64,000 nt of DNA from Gari tellinella (lineage: Eukaryota > Mollusca > Bivalvia > Cardiida > Psammobiidae). Where the stretch lies: NCBI GenBank assembly GCA_922989275.2, contig OV277869.1:20284189-20348188 (forward strand), in the 5' to 3' direction. A program made the translations under genes and the position numbers. Below, in pieces: positions 35,104 through 47,293 of this stretch (its first letter is position 1; each line of letters opens with the position of its first letter). The notes under the pieces were generated by a model. The model was not told where the DNA came from. It did no database searches and saw only the letters and a list, made by a program, of their open reading frames with translations.

Positions 35104-37250
35104 CGAGCCATGACCGGTTGTGCAACTTCACCTCTTTGAACCACAAGGGTTCTTGCTCTTGAAGTCACATCCGATCATCTCTATGATGTAATTAGGGGCA
35201 AGCTTAACACCATCCGAAATGTCAGATGGTGTCAGTGACTTGTTCCTGAAATCCTTTTCCCATCCGTAGCTCTCCATGTTCAGTTCAGGTAAATCTTTTG
35301 TGTCGAGAGTACGCCACAGGATTGCCTAATAATGAGCCCTCTTCACGTTCTCTGCAAATGCCTCTGTGTGGCTGTATGCCCTTTTTCCCCATCCATACAG
35401 CCTGGTTGGTGACATGTCTGTTGCTTCCTTCACACCATAACAGGCAGATATGATATCGGTAGCTTGGTCTATGACGTCATTAAACGATGCATCTACGATC
35501 CCAACAGTGTTTAGCTGAGGTTATTAGACGTTTCGCTACCCTATTGCGTTCGCGCCTGTCATGTCGCTACCCAGGGTAGGATGTTCCGCTTCCCGTACAT
35601 TTTCGCTACCTCCTATTTTTATTACAGAACTAAAAACATTTTTCTTTTGTTACTGACCTTTCGTAGTTAATTACTCTTAGTAATATGCATTTAAAATAAT
35701 TAAATTAAAAAGTTTATTGATCTGAAACTTGTAGTTGAAAATGAAATTATAGCAGCTGTCAATTTTGAAAGGCACATCAATGGCATTAGATCAACATTTT
35801 CTATGTGTGATTCAGATCAGCTTCTGCAAAAATCCAATCAGTAAATCATTTTCCGCAGTGAGAAGAGTAAATAAATAGAATTCTCTTTTATGGAGATTTC
35901 CTTGGTTTGGAACCAGATCAATAAAATATAAATCGTTGATGGTGACACATGGCATCCGCACACATATTTCGTCAACTTTGACTTATGATTATATGTGCCA
36001 TGGTTAGTTTTCAATCCAGATTAGTATATAAAAATCTCTTCTATTTATGTCCGTTAGTTGAGATCCAGATAAATAAATAACCCTTAAGTTCCATTAGTTT
36101 GGATCCAGATTAATAAATAAAATCTCTTATATTGAGCTAGCTGCGGCATTGTTTTGGATCTAGATTAGTAAATAAAAGTTGCGTCGGCGCAAATATTTTG
36201 TCAACTTGTAATTATTTATGTCTGTACGTAAATGGATCCTGACTATTAACTGAAGTAACTTATATGGTGATTCCTTTGGTTTTTGGATCCAGATAAAGGA
36301 ATAAAAATGTCTGGTGTGAACGCATGGAGTCTAAATTGAATTGATTTTTGTCCGTTAGTTTTGATCCTGATTAATAAAAATCACTTTTAAATATAATGAT
36401 TCCATTGGTTTGGATCCGGATTAATAAATAAATATATATTATGTGGACGCGTGACGTCTGTGCAATTCTCTTACCAAAATTTGTTTTTATTTCTGTTCGT
36501 TGTATAGACCCATATTAGCAAATAAATCCTCTTCTAATTTTATGTACATTAGCTATAGTTTTGGATCCAGATCAGTAAAAAGAAATCCATTATGTGGGCG
36601 AAGCGCCTGCATATTAGTAGATAAAAGTGTGAAAAATAACACTGGGTAGCGAAAAAGTCTAGGTAGCGAAAAGACCAGCCACGAAAACCACAAGGTAGCT
36701 AACATGCTAGGGAAGCGAACATCCAGGTAGCGAAACGTCCTGAAATCTTAAGCTTATGTCCTGCTCTCAGCGATTTGAAAACAGAGCCCTTTCCAACTCC
36801 AAAGCAACATGCTATGATGCTACCGTGTCGCAACCAGAAATAGCATGTGCAAGAAGGAGGTGCTTCACGATGTCGCGATGCTTTTTGACGGTCAGCTGTT
36901 AGTCTATCACTGCCCTCCCTTTACTAGGTGATTCCACCGTCATTGGTAGGTTCAGCTTAACCTCCTCATAATGGTGAACAACAGAACAAACACATCTGTG
37001 TCATCTGATACCACAGCAAGTCTCCTATTTTCACTGGCACCCTTCAAGACGTGTTGCACAATAATGGTATCGGCTTCTTCGTGATACGTCTCCTGATCAT
37101 ATCTGATGCTGGTGTTTTCATTCTTGATTTCATTGGGGCATGGGTCCAGTGACAACGTACTTGTGTTTCTCAGTGCTGCCGTTGTGGAACAATCTCACTA
37201 CAGTTAGATCACTACAGATGATTCTAATCAACTGTTTTTTGTTATCAAGC
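35104..37250 (-). pseudogene. Relic of a PIN/XPG-like nuclease-type transposon protein (second copy)
   Basis: Minus-strand blocks in order: KHKYVVTGPMPQ (about 37190); YHEEADTIIVQHVLKG and RRLAVVSDDTDVFVLLF (37100-36960), the core motif; after a frameshift YEEVKLNLPMTVESPSKGRA and IVKHLLLAHAISGCDTVAS (to about 36820); after another, CFGVGKGSVFKSLRAGHKLK (to about 36755). Then the 35527-36739 insertion. Coding resumes with LNTVGIVDASFNDVIDQATD (35510), SPTRLYGWGKRAYSHTEAFA, a TAG in HY*AILWRTLD, and MESYGWEKDF, DGVKLAPNYIIEMIGCDFKS, KNPCGSKR, and a final Cys-rich tail near 35104. The EADT...SDDTD spacing resembles FEN1/XPG-I acidic motifs; the C-terminus is a Cys cluster. Multiple stops and frameshifts mean it is dead. 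Confidence 0.65.
35527..36739. mobile_element. 1.2-kb TIR element with iterated TTCGCTACC motif
   Basis: Ends are GACGTTTCGCTACC and its inverse. The motif TTCGCTACC/GGTAGCGAA recurs three to five times at each end. The interior (35940-36620) is a degenerate array of GGATCCAGATTAATAAATAA. It disrupts the nuclease-like relic. No clear target duplication. Confidence 0.7.
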
Positions 37251-37309
37251 AACTATAAATAATGGCAGCACATGAACTTAAATGAAATTTAACTTAAAGA
37301 GATATTACA

Positions 37310-38150
37310 CAAAAACAGAAATTCAGTAATGACGGACCTCATTTGCATAATTTGAATAGGTTGCATATGTCAAAAACATTTAATTCCTGATAGTGCTAGG
37401 GGGCGTGAGCACTGTTGCATATTTCAGTATTGCTCATGAACAGACTCAATTAAACCGAGTCTGCAATTTTCAGTATTTGCTTTGTTTTCTGTGCTGTCAA
37501 AGGATTTCCCCTTATTCAGATGTATCATGTTCGTAGACCCTGATAACGTGGTTATTAACACCAATTTCATCATGGTAGGCTGCATATTAATTGACATATG
37601 GCTAAATAACGGAATTTCAGTAATGGCCGACCTCATTTGCAGAAGTTGCATATGTTCAAAACCTTTAATTCCTGAAATGATGGGTTTATCATTTTCGTAG
37701 ACCCTGATAACCTGGTTATAGACACCAATTTCACCATGGTAGGATGCATACTAATTGACATATGGCCAAATAACGGAATTTCAGTAATGGCCGACCTCAT
37801 TTGCATATGTTGCATATGTCCAAAACATTTAATCCCTGAAATGATGGGTTTATCATGTTCGTAGATCCTGAAAACCTGGTTATAGACACCAATTTCATCA
37901 TGGTAGGTTGCATACTAATTGACATATGGCCAAATAACGGAATTTCTGTAATGGCCGACCTCATTTGCATAAGTTGCATATGTTCAAAACATTTAATTCC
38001 TGAAATGAGGGGTTTATCATGTTCGTAGACCCTGATAACCTGATTATAGACACTTATTTTATCATGGAAGGATGCATACTAATTGACATATGGCCAAATA
38101 ACTGAATTTCAGTAATGGCAGACTTAATTAGCATATTTTGAGAAAGGCTC
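37310..38150 (-). repeat. Right inverted repeat, 164-bp tandem units
   Basis: CCAATTTCATCATGG-type anchors at 37561, 37725, 37889 and 38053, a 164-bp period. Confidence 0.88.
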
Positions 38151-38533
38151 AAGGGATATCACCGGGCACCCTCTTGAATCTTGATGAGGACCCCCTTGAC
38201 TATTGAAAACTGCAGAGAAAAAAAGTTCATCCGGCATTTCCAGGTTCAGCTAAATATCAGCCTTTGACTCCCGGACTAATAGAGTTATGTAGTGAAATCT
38301 TCAAACATCATTACCTCTGAAACTAATATGGTCAGAGCTTTGATATTTGGCATGATGACACTTGTAGAAGCCCTTAACCAATATTGTAAATATGGTTCCG
38401 GTCCGTTGCATATCTAGGTCACAGGAGCTAAAAATAGATTTTTTCATACCAGGGGTCATGTGACCCTTGTGTTGGTTTTTCCAGGTGAGCGATATTTAGG
38501 CCCGCATGGGCCTCTTGTTTATTATCACTTGCT

Positions 38534-38612
38534 ACAAACAGCAAATAGCCAGATCAGAGGACGCGCTTGTAGCGCGTCCTCTTACCTGGCTATTTGCTGT
38601 TTGCAAACGTTT
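38534..38612. repeat. Long palindrome in the 50-bp-TIR MITE
   Basis: CAAACAGCAAATAGCC and GAGGACGCGC pair with GCGCGTCCTC and GGCTATTTGCTGTTTG around TTGTA, with small internal mismatches. Confidence 0.85.
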
Positions 38613-38706
38613 ATGATCGAAAAATAAGAGTAAAACGATTTTGACTTACGCAAAATTTTTGCGTAAGTAGTTTAGTAAAACGGGCCCCTGAGGCTTATCA
38701 GTTTTT

Positions 38707-39982
38707 AGCTCACCTGAGCCAAAGGCTCAAGGTGAGCTATTGGGATGGCCCTGTGTCCGTCGTCGTGCGTCGTGCGTATGTGCGTCGTCCGTCGTGCGTA
38801 TGTGCGTCGTCGTTAACAATTGCTTCAAATGACATCTCCTCCTATACCGCTTGACAGAATTCAACCAAACTTTACAGAAATGTTCCTTGGGTCAAGCTCT
38901 TTCAAATTTGTTCAAAGAATTAAAAACAATGCAGAACTCTGGTTGCCATGGCAACCAATGTGAAAAAATAAGGAAATGTTAAAAAATCTTCTAGTCAAAA
39001 ACTGGAAGGGCCAGAGCTTACATATTTGGCACATAGCATCATCTACAGGTCCTCTATCAAGTTTGTTCAAATTATGCCCCTGGGGTCAAAATTGGCCCCG
39101 CCCCGGGGGTCACAGATTTACATAGAGTTATATAGTGAAATTTTCAAACGTCTTCTTCTCTGAAACTAATGTGGCCAGAGCATTGATATTTGGCATGGTG
39201 ACACTTCTAGATGTCCTATACCAAAATTGTTCAAATGGTTCTGGTCGGTTGCATAACTAGGTCACAGGAGCTAAAAATAGATTTTTTTCATTGAAAACTT
39301 AAAAAATCTTCTTGTCTGAAACTACAAGGGCCAGAGCTTAGATATTTGGCACATACCATCGCCTACATGTCCTCTATCTAGTTTATTCAAATTATGCCCC
39401 TGGGTTCGAAATTGGCCCCGCCCGGGGGGTCACAGTTTTACATAGAGTTATATAGTGAAATTTTCAAACGTCTTCTTCTCTGAAACTAATATGGTCAGAG
39501 CTTTGATATTTGGTATGGTGACACTTCTAGATGTCCTATACCAAAATTGTTCAAATGGTTCTGGTCGGCTGCATAACTAGGTCACAGGAGCTAAAAATAG
39601 ATATTTTCCAATGAAAACTTAAAAAATCTTCTTTTCTGAAACTACAAGGGCCAGAGCTTAGATATTTGTCACATACCATCGCCTACAGGTCCTCTATCAA
39701 GTTTGTTCAAATTATGCACCTGGGGTCAAAATTGGCCCCGCCCCTGGGGTCACAGTTTTAAATAGAGTTATATAGAGAAAATTTCAAACATCTTCTTCTC
39801 TGACACTAATATGGCCAGAGCTTTTATATTCGGTATGGTGACACTTTTAAATATACTTTACATAATTTGTTCAAATTGTTCTGGTCTGTTGCATATCTAG
39901 GTCAGTCCTGGACCTAAATTATTATCGCCATTTTTTCAGATATTTTCTCAGGTGAGCGAAATATGCCCCATGGGGCTCTTGT
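38707..39982 (+). mobile_element. HINE-like element H10
   Basis: The 5' stem is GAGCCAAAGGCTC, then GTCCGTCGTCGTGCGTCG. The body matches H5. The 3' stem is GCCCCATGGGGC. Flanks CAGTTTTT and CTTCGGAAAACC rejoin into the H8 unit. Confidence 0.85.
38942..38955. promoter_or_regulatory. Consensus RFX X-box inside H10
   Basis: GTTGCCATGGCAAC, exact. Confidence 0.45.
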
Positions 39983-40458
39983 TCTTCGGAAAACCTTTAA
40001 AATCTTCTCAGAAACTGTATGGCCTAGATCATTAATATTTGACATGTAGCTTTGCCTTATGGTCCTCTACCATGATTGTTTAAATTATGACCCCCGGGTC
40101 AAAATTGGCCCCGCCCCGGGGCTTATCAGTTTTACATAGACTTATATAGGAAAACCTTTAAAAATCTTCTTCTCTGAAACTGTAAGGCCCAGATCTTTAA
40201 TATTTGACATATCATAGCTTTTCCTTGTGGTCCTCTACCAAGATTGTTCAAATTTTGACCCTGGGGCCAAAAATGGCCCTGCCCTGGGGCTTATCAGTTT
40301 TTTAGCTCACCTGGCACGAAGTGCCAAGGTGAGCTATTGTGATCACCCTGTGTCCGTCGTCGTCCGTCAGTCCGCACGCACGAAAGGTCCTTTGTTGGGT
40401 AGGGAGAACAATAGATTCCATTCATTCCGTGATTGCCCTATTGTTATTGTTGGTTTTT

Positions 40459-41660
40459 AGCTCACCTGGCACGAAGTGCCAAGGTGAGCTTTTAGGATGG
40501 CTGGATGTCCGTTGTACGTCGTCCGTCGTACGTCCGTACGTCCACAATTGGTTCGTTAACACTCTAGCAGCTACAAATATCATCCAATCTTCATGAAACT
40601 TGATCACAATGTTGGTCTAGTAGAAATCTAGGCCAAGTTTGAATGTGGGTCATGTTGGGTCAAAAACTAGGTCACTAGGTCAAATCATTGAAAAACCTTG
40701 TTAACACTCTAGAGGCTACAAATCCCATTGGATCTTAATGAAACTTGGTCAGAATGTTTATCTCATTGATATCTAGGTAAAGTTAGAATATGGGTCATGT
40801 CCAGTAAAAAACTAGGTCACTAGGTCAAATCATAGAAAATCCTTGTTAACACTCTAGAGGCTACAAATCTCATTGGATTCTGATGAAACTTGGTTAGAAT
40901 GTTTGTCTCATTGATATCTAGGTCAAGTTCGAATATGGGTTATGTCCGGTCAAAAACTAGGTCACTAGGTCAAATCATAGAAAAAGCTTGTTAACACTCT
41001 AGAGGCTACAAATCTCATAGGATCTTGATGACACTTGGTCAGCATGTTTGTCTTTTTGATATCTAGGTCAAGTTTGAATATGGTTCATGTCCGGTCAAAA
41101 ACTAGGTCACTAGGTCAAATCTTCGAAAAACCTTGTTAACACTCTTGAGGCTTTAAATTTCATCTGATCTTTCTGCAACTTGGTCAGAATGTTTGCCTAA
41201 TTGATACCTAGGTCAAGTTCGAATATGGGTCATTTAGAGTAAAAAAACAAGGTCACTAGGTCAAATCATAGGGAAAACTTGTTAACACTCTAGATGCTAC
41301 AACTCTCATTGGATTTTAATGAATTTTGCTCAACATGTTTGCCTCATTGATATCTAGCTCAGTTAATTTTGAATGATGTCTGGTTGAAAACTAGGTCACT
41401 ATGTCAAATCAAAGAAAAACAGTGTTAACCTTTTCAAGGTTACAAATCTCACTAGATCTGCATGAAATATTGTCAGAATGTTTGCCTACATCAAATCTAG
41501 GTCAAAATCAATCCTTTCAAAAACTAGGTCAAATCATAGGAAAATCTTGTTTACACTCTAGAGGTTGATTGTGGGTTATGGCCAGTCATAATCTAGGTCA
41601 CTATAGGTCAAGTTTGCCATGGTGTACCAGGTGAGCGATTTAGGGCCATAGTGGCCCTTG
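40459..41660 (+). mobile_element. HINE-like element H12 (H1-type units)
   Basis: The 5' stem is GGCACGAAGTGCC. Units carry CTCTAGAGGCTACAAAT at about 145-bp spacing. The 3' stem is GGGCCATAGTGGCCC, then TTGTTTTT. Confidence 0.85.
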
Positions 41661-41747
41661 TTTTTGTTGCTATTGGGTACTTTTAAACAAAAGAAAAACC
41701 CAACAAGTGCCCAAATGGAAGGATGTCCGTCCATCGTCAAACTTTTT

Positions 41748-42821
41748 AGCTCACCTGAGCACAAAGTGCTCAAGGTGAGCTTTTGTGGTCAGTCAATGTC
41801 CGGCGTTGTGCGTTGTGCGTCAACAATTTCTTCAAACATCTTCTTCTCCAAAACCACTTGCTTGATTGCAACCAAACTTCACAGGAATGTTCCTTGGGTC
41901 AAGCTCTTTCAAAGTTGTTCAAAGAATTTGAAACCATGCAGAACTCTGGTTGCTATGGCAACCAAAGTGAAAAAATAAGGAAATCTTAAAAAATCTTCTT
42001 GTCACAAACCACAAGAGCCAGAACTTAGATATTTTGCACATAGCATTACCTATAGGTCCTCTATCAAAGTTGTTCAAATTTTGCCCCTGGGGTCAAAATT
42101 GGCCCCGCCCCGGGGGTCAACGTTTTACATAGAGTTATATAGTGAAATGTTCAAACATCTTTTTCTCTGAAACCAATATGTCCAGAGCTTTGATATTTAG
42201 CATGGTATTACTTCTAGAGGTATTTGACTTATGTTGTTGAATCGGTTCTGGTCCGTTGCATATCTGGGTCACCGAAGCTAAAAATAGATTTTTTTTCCAT
42301 GAGAACTTAAAAAATTTTGCACATAGCACATAGCATCGTCAACAAATCCTCTATCAAAGTTGTTCAAATTTTGTCCCTGGGGTCAAAATTGGCCCCGCCC
42401 CGGGGATCACAGTTTTACATAGAGTTATATAGTGAAATGTTCAAACATCTTTTTCTCTGGAACCAATATGACCAGAGCTTTGATATTTGGCATGATGTAA
42501 CTTTTAGAGGTCCTTCACATATATGGATGAATTGGTTCTGGTCTGTTGCATATCTGGGTCACCGGAGCTAAAAATAGATTTTTTCAATGAAAACTTCAAA
42601 AATCTTCTTGTCTGAAACCATAGTACACTGAGTTAAGATATTTTGCACATATCATCGTTTACAGGTCCTCTATCTTAGTTGTTCAAATTTTGCCCCTGGG
42701 GTCAAAATTGGCCCCGCCCTGGGGGTCACCTTCTACAAATCTTCTTTTCTGAAATCACGTGACCCATCCTAGTGTCACCATTGTCAGGTGAGCGATCAAG
42801 GGCCATTCTGGCCCTCTTGTT
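41748..42821 (+). mobile_element. HINE-like element H13 with a precise empty site
   Basis: The 5' stem is GAGCACAAAGTGCTC; the 3' end is TCAGGTGAGCG with GGGCCATTCTGGCCC TCTTGTT. Flanks GTCAAACTTTTT and CTTTAAAGATC match the uninterrupted sequence at about 61315-61336, so the insertion lies at a T-run with little or no duplication. Confidence 0.9.
41950..41963. promoter_or_regulatory. Near-consensus X-box inside H13
   Basis: GTTGCTATGGCAAC, one base off the palindrome. Confidence 0.35.
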
Positions 42822-42940
42822 CTTTAAAGATCTTCTTCTTGGAAACCACTGGGTCAATTTCTTCAAAACTTCATAGGATTGTTCATTGTAGGGTACTCTC
42901 TCAGATTTCTTCAAATATAGGTGATCCAATTGAAATTGTG

Positions 42941-42954
42941 GTTGCCATGGCAAC
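42941..42954. promoter_or_regulatory. Consensus RFX X-box inside H11
   Basis: GTTGCCATGGCAAC, exact. Confidence 0.45.
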
Positions 42955-44433
42955 CAATTGAAAAAACTTTACAAATCTTCTTGTCAAAAACTACTGGTCC
43001 GAATTGAAAATAATTTTAACGAAATGTGCCATTGGTGACCCTCTATCAGATTTCTTAAAATAATTTTCCTATCTTAAAAAATATGGCCGCTAGTGGGTGG
43101 GGCAGATTTTCCTTATATGGCTATATAGTGTAAACTTTAAAAATCTTCTTGTCTGAAACCGCTTGTCCGATTTGAAAATAATTTCACACAAATGATCCAT
43201 GGGTGACCCTCTACCAGATTTCTTAAAATTATTTTGATATCTAAAAAAATATGGCCGCCAGCGGGTGGGGCACGTTTTCCTGATGATATTGTATAGTAAA
43301 AACTTTAAAAATCTTCTTCTGTGAAACTACTGGTCCAAATTGAAAATAGTTTCACATAAATGATCCATAGGTGGCCCTTTACCAGATTTCTTAAAATAAT
43401 TTTGATATCTAAAAAAACATGGCCGCCAGTGGGTGGAGCTTGTTTTGCTTATGATACTGTATAGTAAAAACTTTAAAAATCTTCTTCTGTGAAACTACTG
43501 GTCCAAATTGAAAATAGTTTCACATAAATGATCCATAGGTGGCCCTTTACCAGATTTCTTAAAATAATTTTGATATCTAAAAAAACATGGCCGCCAGTGG
43601 GTGGAGCACGTTTTGCTTATGAATATAGTAAAAACTTTAAAAATCTTCTTCTGTGAAACTACTGGTCCAAATTGAAATTAATTTTATACAAATGATCCAT
43701 TGGTGACCCTCTACTAGATTTCTTAAAATAATTTTGATATCTTAAAAAACATGGCCGCCAGTGGGTGGAGCACGTTTTTCTTATGATACTGTATACCGGT
43801 AGTAAAAACTTAAAAAATCATTTTCTGTGAAACTACTGGTCCTTATTGAAAATAATTTTACACAAATGATCCATTGATGACTCTCTAACAGATATCTGAA
43901 AATAATTTTGTCATCTTTAAAAACATGACCCCCAGTGGGTGGGGCAAGTTTTCCTTATATTTCTGTATAGAAAATCTTTAAAAATCTTTTTCTCTGAAAC
44001 TATTGGTCTGAGTTAAGAATATTTTTACATAAGTAATGATGGTTGACCCTTTGCCAGTTTTCTTCAAATAATCTTTCTAGTTCAAACATCATAGCTGCCT
44101 GTGGGTGGGGTAAATTTACTGGTGATGGCTTATAAAGGAAATTTAATCATTACTGGTCCATTACCATGACCGTAAACATGGGTACCAGGTGAGCGATTTA
44201 GGGCTGCATGCGGCTCTTGTCTTTGGAAAACCTTTAAAAATCTTCATCTCAGAAACCGTATTGCCTAGATCATTAATATTTGACATGTAGCTTTGCGTTA
44301 TGGTCCTCTACCAAGACTGTTCAAATTATGACCCCTTGGTCAAAAATGGCCCCGCCCCGGGGCTTATCAGTTTTACATAGACTTACATAGGAAAACCTTT
44401 AAAAATCTTCTTCTCTGAAACCTTAAGGCCCAG

Positions 44434-44640
44434 GGTACCGTTTTACTAACATTGCGTAAGTTTGAACGTAGGAATTTGTGTAACTTTACGCTTCCGACAA
44501 TATTTATGCAAGTTCTTAAACTGTTTTACTAAAACTGCGTAACTTTCAGATTTTGCGTAAGCAATTTTTTAACGTAACTCTTCAATCGGAGGTAGATCTA
44601 GTAACTTTGCTTAACTAATTGGGGGCTGATTGATAGGTCC
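44434..44640. mobile_element. Fragment related to the 50-bp-TIR MITE
   Basis: GGTACCGTTTTACTAACATT and GTTTTACTAAAACTGCGTAA resemble the TIR at 28662. It interrupts H8 after AAGGCCCAG. The matching right end was not found. Confidence 0.5.
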
Positions 44641-45859
44641 CTTTAATGCAAGAAGGCCCGAATTAGGCCGTTTGAGCATAAAATAATATTTCTGCGATTA
44701 CCTCCCTTTATTTACCTTATATTACTTTTTCCTTTGTTTTAACTTATATGGGTGATTGAACTTTTAAAAGTGTCAAACACAGCTTTTATAATGGCAATTA
44801 TATCAAAAAAGGAATAGAGCGGGGTCGGGTATTTTCGAACATGCTTGTTTTTCCGAACATTTTTTTCAAACCGTTATCTGAATAAGTTTTAAACTGTATA
44901 TGAACATTTTGACGTCAAAATATAACGTCATTATTCTTTGTTGACTTACTCACCCCTCCAGACAGCTACACTGGTGCTTAAAAACAAACTTTCGGGGAAC
45001 AAGAACACGTGATCTTTACAAGTAAGTATTTCTTACGGCATCGTTAACAATAAGTGACGTCATACATAAGTTTTTCGACAGTTAAGTTGTACATGAAATT
45101 TTAATTCTACTGACTTGCTCATACATATGCACGTGTAGAGTGAAGGAAAATAACTCATAACTACAGAGGGCATCAATTCTTAAGAGTTACACGGGTGTTC
45201 GGAAAAAGAAGAAGTGGTCCCGACGTGTCCTTGTTATTCCGAACATGCAATGTATATAATAAAGTTGTGAATAAACAAACAGATGCAAGTTTCTGCATAG
45301 CTCTAGATCTGCTTGTTTGGATACGTAATAAATCATGATTTAGCACACCAAGATAGAGAGACAGAGAGAGGCAGGGGCATAGCTTGGAAGAGAAATATAT
45401 GGTATGTGTAGGCCTAATGTTGAGGGGGTTGGGATCCTTCCCCCAGAAAAAAAGTTGATCATAGAACGTCGGAAATGCGTTTTGGCGTATATCTAGAAGA
45501 GATATAGACAGGCAGAGAGGGAGAGAGAGAGAGATAAAGAGACATTCACACACACACACACGACATACACAGAGAATGATGCTCTAGATCTGAAGCAATA
45601 ACTATGATAGTTAACACTTAGATCTACTATGAATTTCCCTTTGCCTTTCAACATTGAAAAGATCAGGGTAGGTCTAACCTAGATTTTTCTATGATGAAAA
45701 GCAAGAAGCGGAGGAGCTTACCTATTTGAGACTTTAACATTTATCGCGCTGATTTAGATAGAGACTCTTAAATAGAATGCTGGTATTCTCATGATGGAAT
45801 CTTAAATGATTCTCTCGAAACTTACAGAAACTGTTTGTCAACTTCGACTCAAGTGGAAA

Positions 45860-45918
45860 ACAACCTGAATCTCAGATCAGACGCCGAGCCTATCGCTGCC
45901 TGATCTGGATCCAAGTTG
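45860..45918. repeat. GATCC-hairpin repeat, copy
   Basis: ATCAGACGCCGAGCC pairs loosely with GCTGCCTGATCTGGATCC, followed by AAGTTGTTTG. Confidence 0.55.
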
Positions 45919-45944
45919 TTTGTATAGATTTGTACTGTATCGTA

Positions 45945-46265
45945 ATAAAGAAAGTAATATACCAAGTTATAGTCTACTTTCAGTCCAAATGACCGCTCAG
46001 CTGACTGTACATTTACTCCCCTGATCATTGAGCCATCTTGCCTACAATATTGAGCACTGCTAACATATGGCGCAATCAAATGCAGACCCTTCACATGTAC
46101 CCTTTTAACCCCTGGGTGGAGAGAAGCAATTCGCGATACATGTCTTGCCCAAGAACATTCCTGTACATCAAGGGGGATTCAGAAAAAATCCCCTAGTCTG
46201 ACCGCTGGTCCGGCGGGGGATCGAACTCACGACCCCTGGTACCATTGGACCACTACCGCCGATTC
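45945..46265 (-). mobile_element. tRNA-derived SINE, family A, copy 2 (reverse)
   Basis: B-box inverted as GGGATCGAACTC at about 46217-46228. The 3' block GTCTACTTTCAGTCC is at 45972. Confidence 0.87.
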
Positions 46266-47293
46266 TTTGTAATGGTTAGAGAAAATTACCAAATTAAACC
46301 AGTAATAGAGTGGTGATATTATTTTTTCCAGGTATGAGCCATGAAATAGGTGTCAAGGGGTAGTAGTACTCGCTGCTTCCGTAGATTTCACATTCATTCA
46401 CATAATGTATGGCATATAATGCCATGAATACCATCTTTTATTATTCCATTAAGGAATGGCGTTGCAAATTTTTAAATGCTATTATTGTATACGTATGTAT
46501 GTATAGTGGATGTGCAATGATGAGATGTAAATAAAGATTCTAAAGATTCATTGTGTGGAAGACGACTGTCGGAATTTGGATGGCTTACCTTTTGAATGCA
46601 AATATTGTTCAATCTATTCTTGTACGTGTGCATTTGCAAAAAAGAGTAGACTTAAATTAGGCAGTTTTTATCAGTTGCCTCATCCGATTCTACTGTTTGC
46701 TTATAGGATATTATCTAGATCAACAATTATGTTCAGATTGTAATAAAGTGTATGGCCTTTTATCAGCGTATGTGATTTTATTTTAAAAAAAACATGAAAG
46801 TGTTCGGAAAAGCAAGCATGTCTGTTCGGAAAAACAAGCTGTTGTTCAGTAATGCAAGCAAGACGGTCTGATTCCTAAAGAGCATTATTTTATAGTTAGT
46901 GTAATCACAGCTACTCGGATATTGTGCAAACTCGAGGATAAATGCAGAATCTTTCCAAATTTGAAGAAAACCCATGGAATTTATCTCCTATTACCGAACA
47001 TTGACATATTATGCCTTAAGTGTTCGATAATACCCGACCCCGCTCTAAATTTAATACAATTCTTCCAAACAAATATAATATTTTTAAACATATTAAGTTT
47101 TTAGAAATTCATATTAGAGTTTTGTTCCTGTGAACAGAAATGAGATTCGTGTTGTACCGATAAACTTGTTCGCGATTGCCAAATAGGTTTAAGTTTAACA
47201 TTGGGTCGCTAGTTCAAGCTCAATTTTCACCAAATCAAATAAATAGATTCTGATTGCCCGAGTACCCATATATGTAATAGATACACGACAGGT

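Larger units (their letters stand above)
34205..38278 (-). mobile_element. 4.1-kb TIR transposon with ATA duplication and a nuclease-like gene relic
   Basis: ATA at 34202-34204 and 38279-38281; the uninterrupted HINE unit reads TTTTACATAGAGTT. Terminal TAGTCCGGGA is inverted at the right end. The inverted repeats are about 0.67 kb (left) and 0.97 kb (right), built of tandem units of about 164-173 bp (CATCATGGTAGG, GACATATGGCCAAATAAC). The minus-strand interior holds the relic at 35104-37250, split by another insertion at 35527-36739. Ends, duplication, repeat plan and gene all match the element at 20280-26328. Confidence 0.8.
28736..38520 (+). mobile_element. HINE-like element H9, split by two TIR transposons
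   Basis: The 5' stem is GGCACATAGTGCC. Pieces are 28736-28958, 33708-34204 and 38279-38520. The 3' end is CCAGGTGAGCG with stem GGCCCGCATGGGCC and CTTGTTT. Unit joins are exact once one AGGA and one ATA are removed. Confidence 0.78.
28662..38688. mobile_element. Palindromic MITE with perfect 50-bp TIRs, split by H9
   Basis: 28662-28711 and 38639-38688 are perfect 50-bp inverted repeats, beginning GGGGCCCGTTTTACTAAAC and containing TTACGCAAAAATTTTGCGTA. Once H9 (28736-38520) is removed only about 242 bp remain, so this is a MITE. Flanks CCCTGGGG and CCCTGAGG may be an 8-bp duplication with one mismatch. A related end lies at 44434 and a more distant one at 33041-33095. Confidence 0.85.
40304..44222 (+). 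mobile_element. HINE-like element H11, hosting H12 and H13
   Basis: The 5' end is 40304-40371 (stem GGCACGAAGTGCC). It resumes near 41725 (GTCCGTCCATCGTCAAAC) and after H13 at 42822. The body units (GGCCGCCAGTGGGTGG) repeat to the 3' end CCAGGTGAGCG with GGGCTGCATGCGGCTC. A spacer of about 130 bp on both sides of H12 is a further small insertion. Confidence 0.75.
44817..47045. mobile_element. 2.2-kb TIR element with TA duplication
   Basis: TA at 44815-44816 and 47046-47047. The ends GAGCGGGGTCGGGTATTTTC and (inverted) GAGCGGGGTCGGGTATTATC differ by one base over 25 bp. Subterminal GTTCGGAAAAACAAGC-type copies lie inside both ends (44850, 46802-46850, 45197). A family A SINE (reverse) is inserted within. 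GA/CA simple repeats at 45500-45565. The TA duplication suggests Tc1/mariner class; no transposase is visible. Confidence 0.8.

Noticed and set aside
42941..42954. Interpreting each X-box as a working promoter
   Set aside because: The motif match is exact but every copy is inside a repeat in an intron or intergenic region; reported as a motif only.
45173..45559. 128-codon minus-strand frame
   Set aside because: Driven by GA/CA simple repeats inside a TIR element; no family resemblance.
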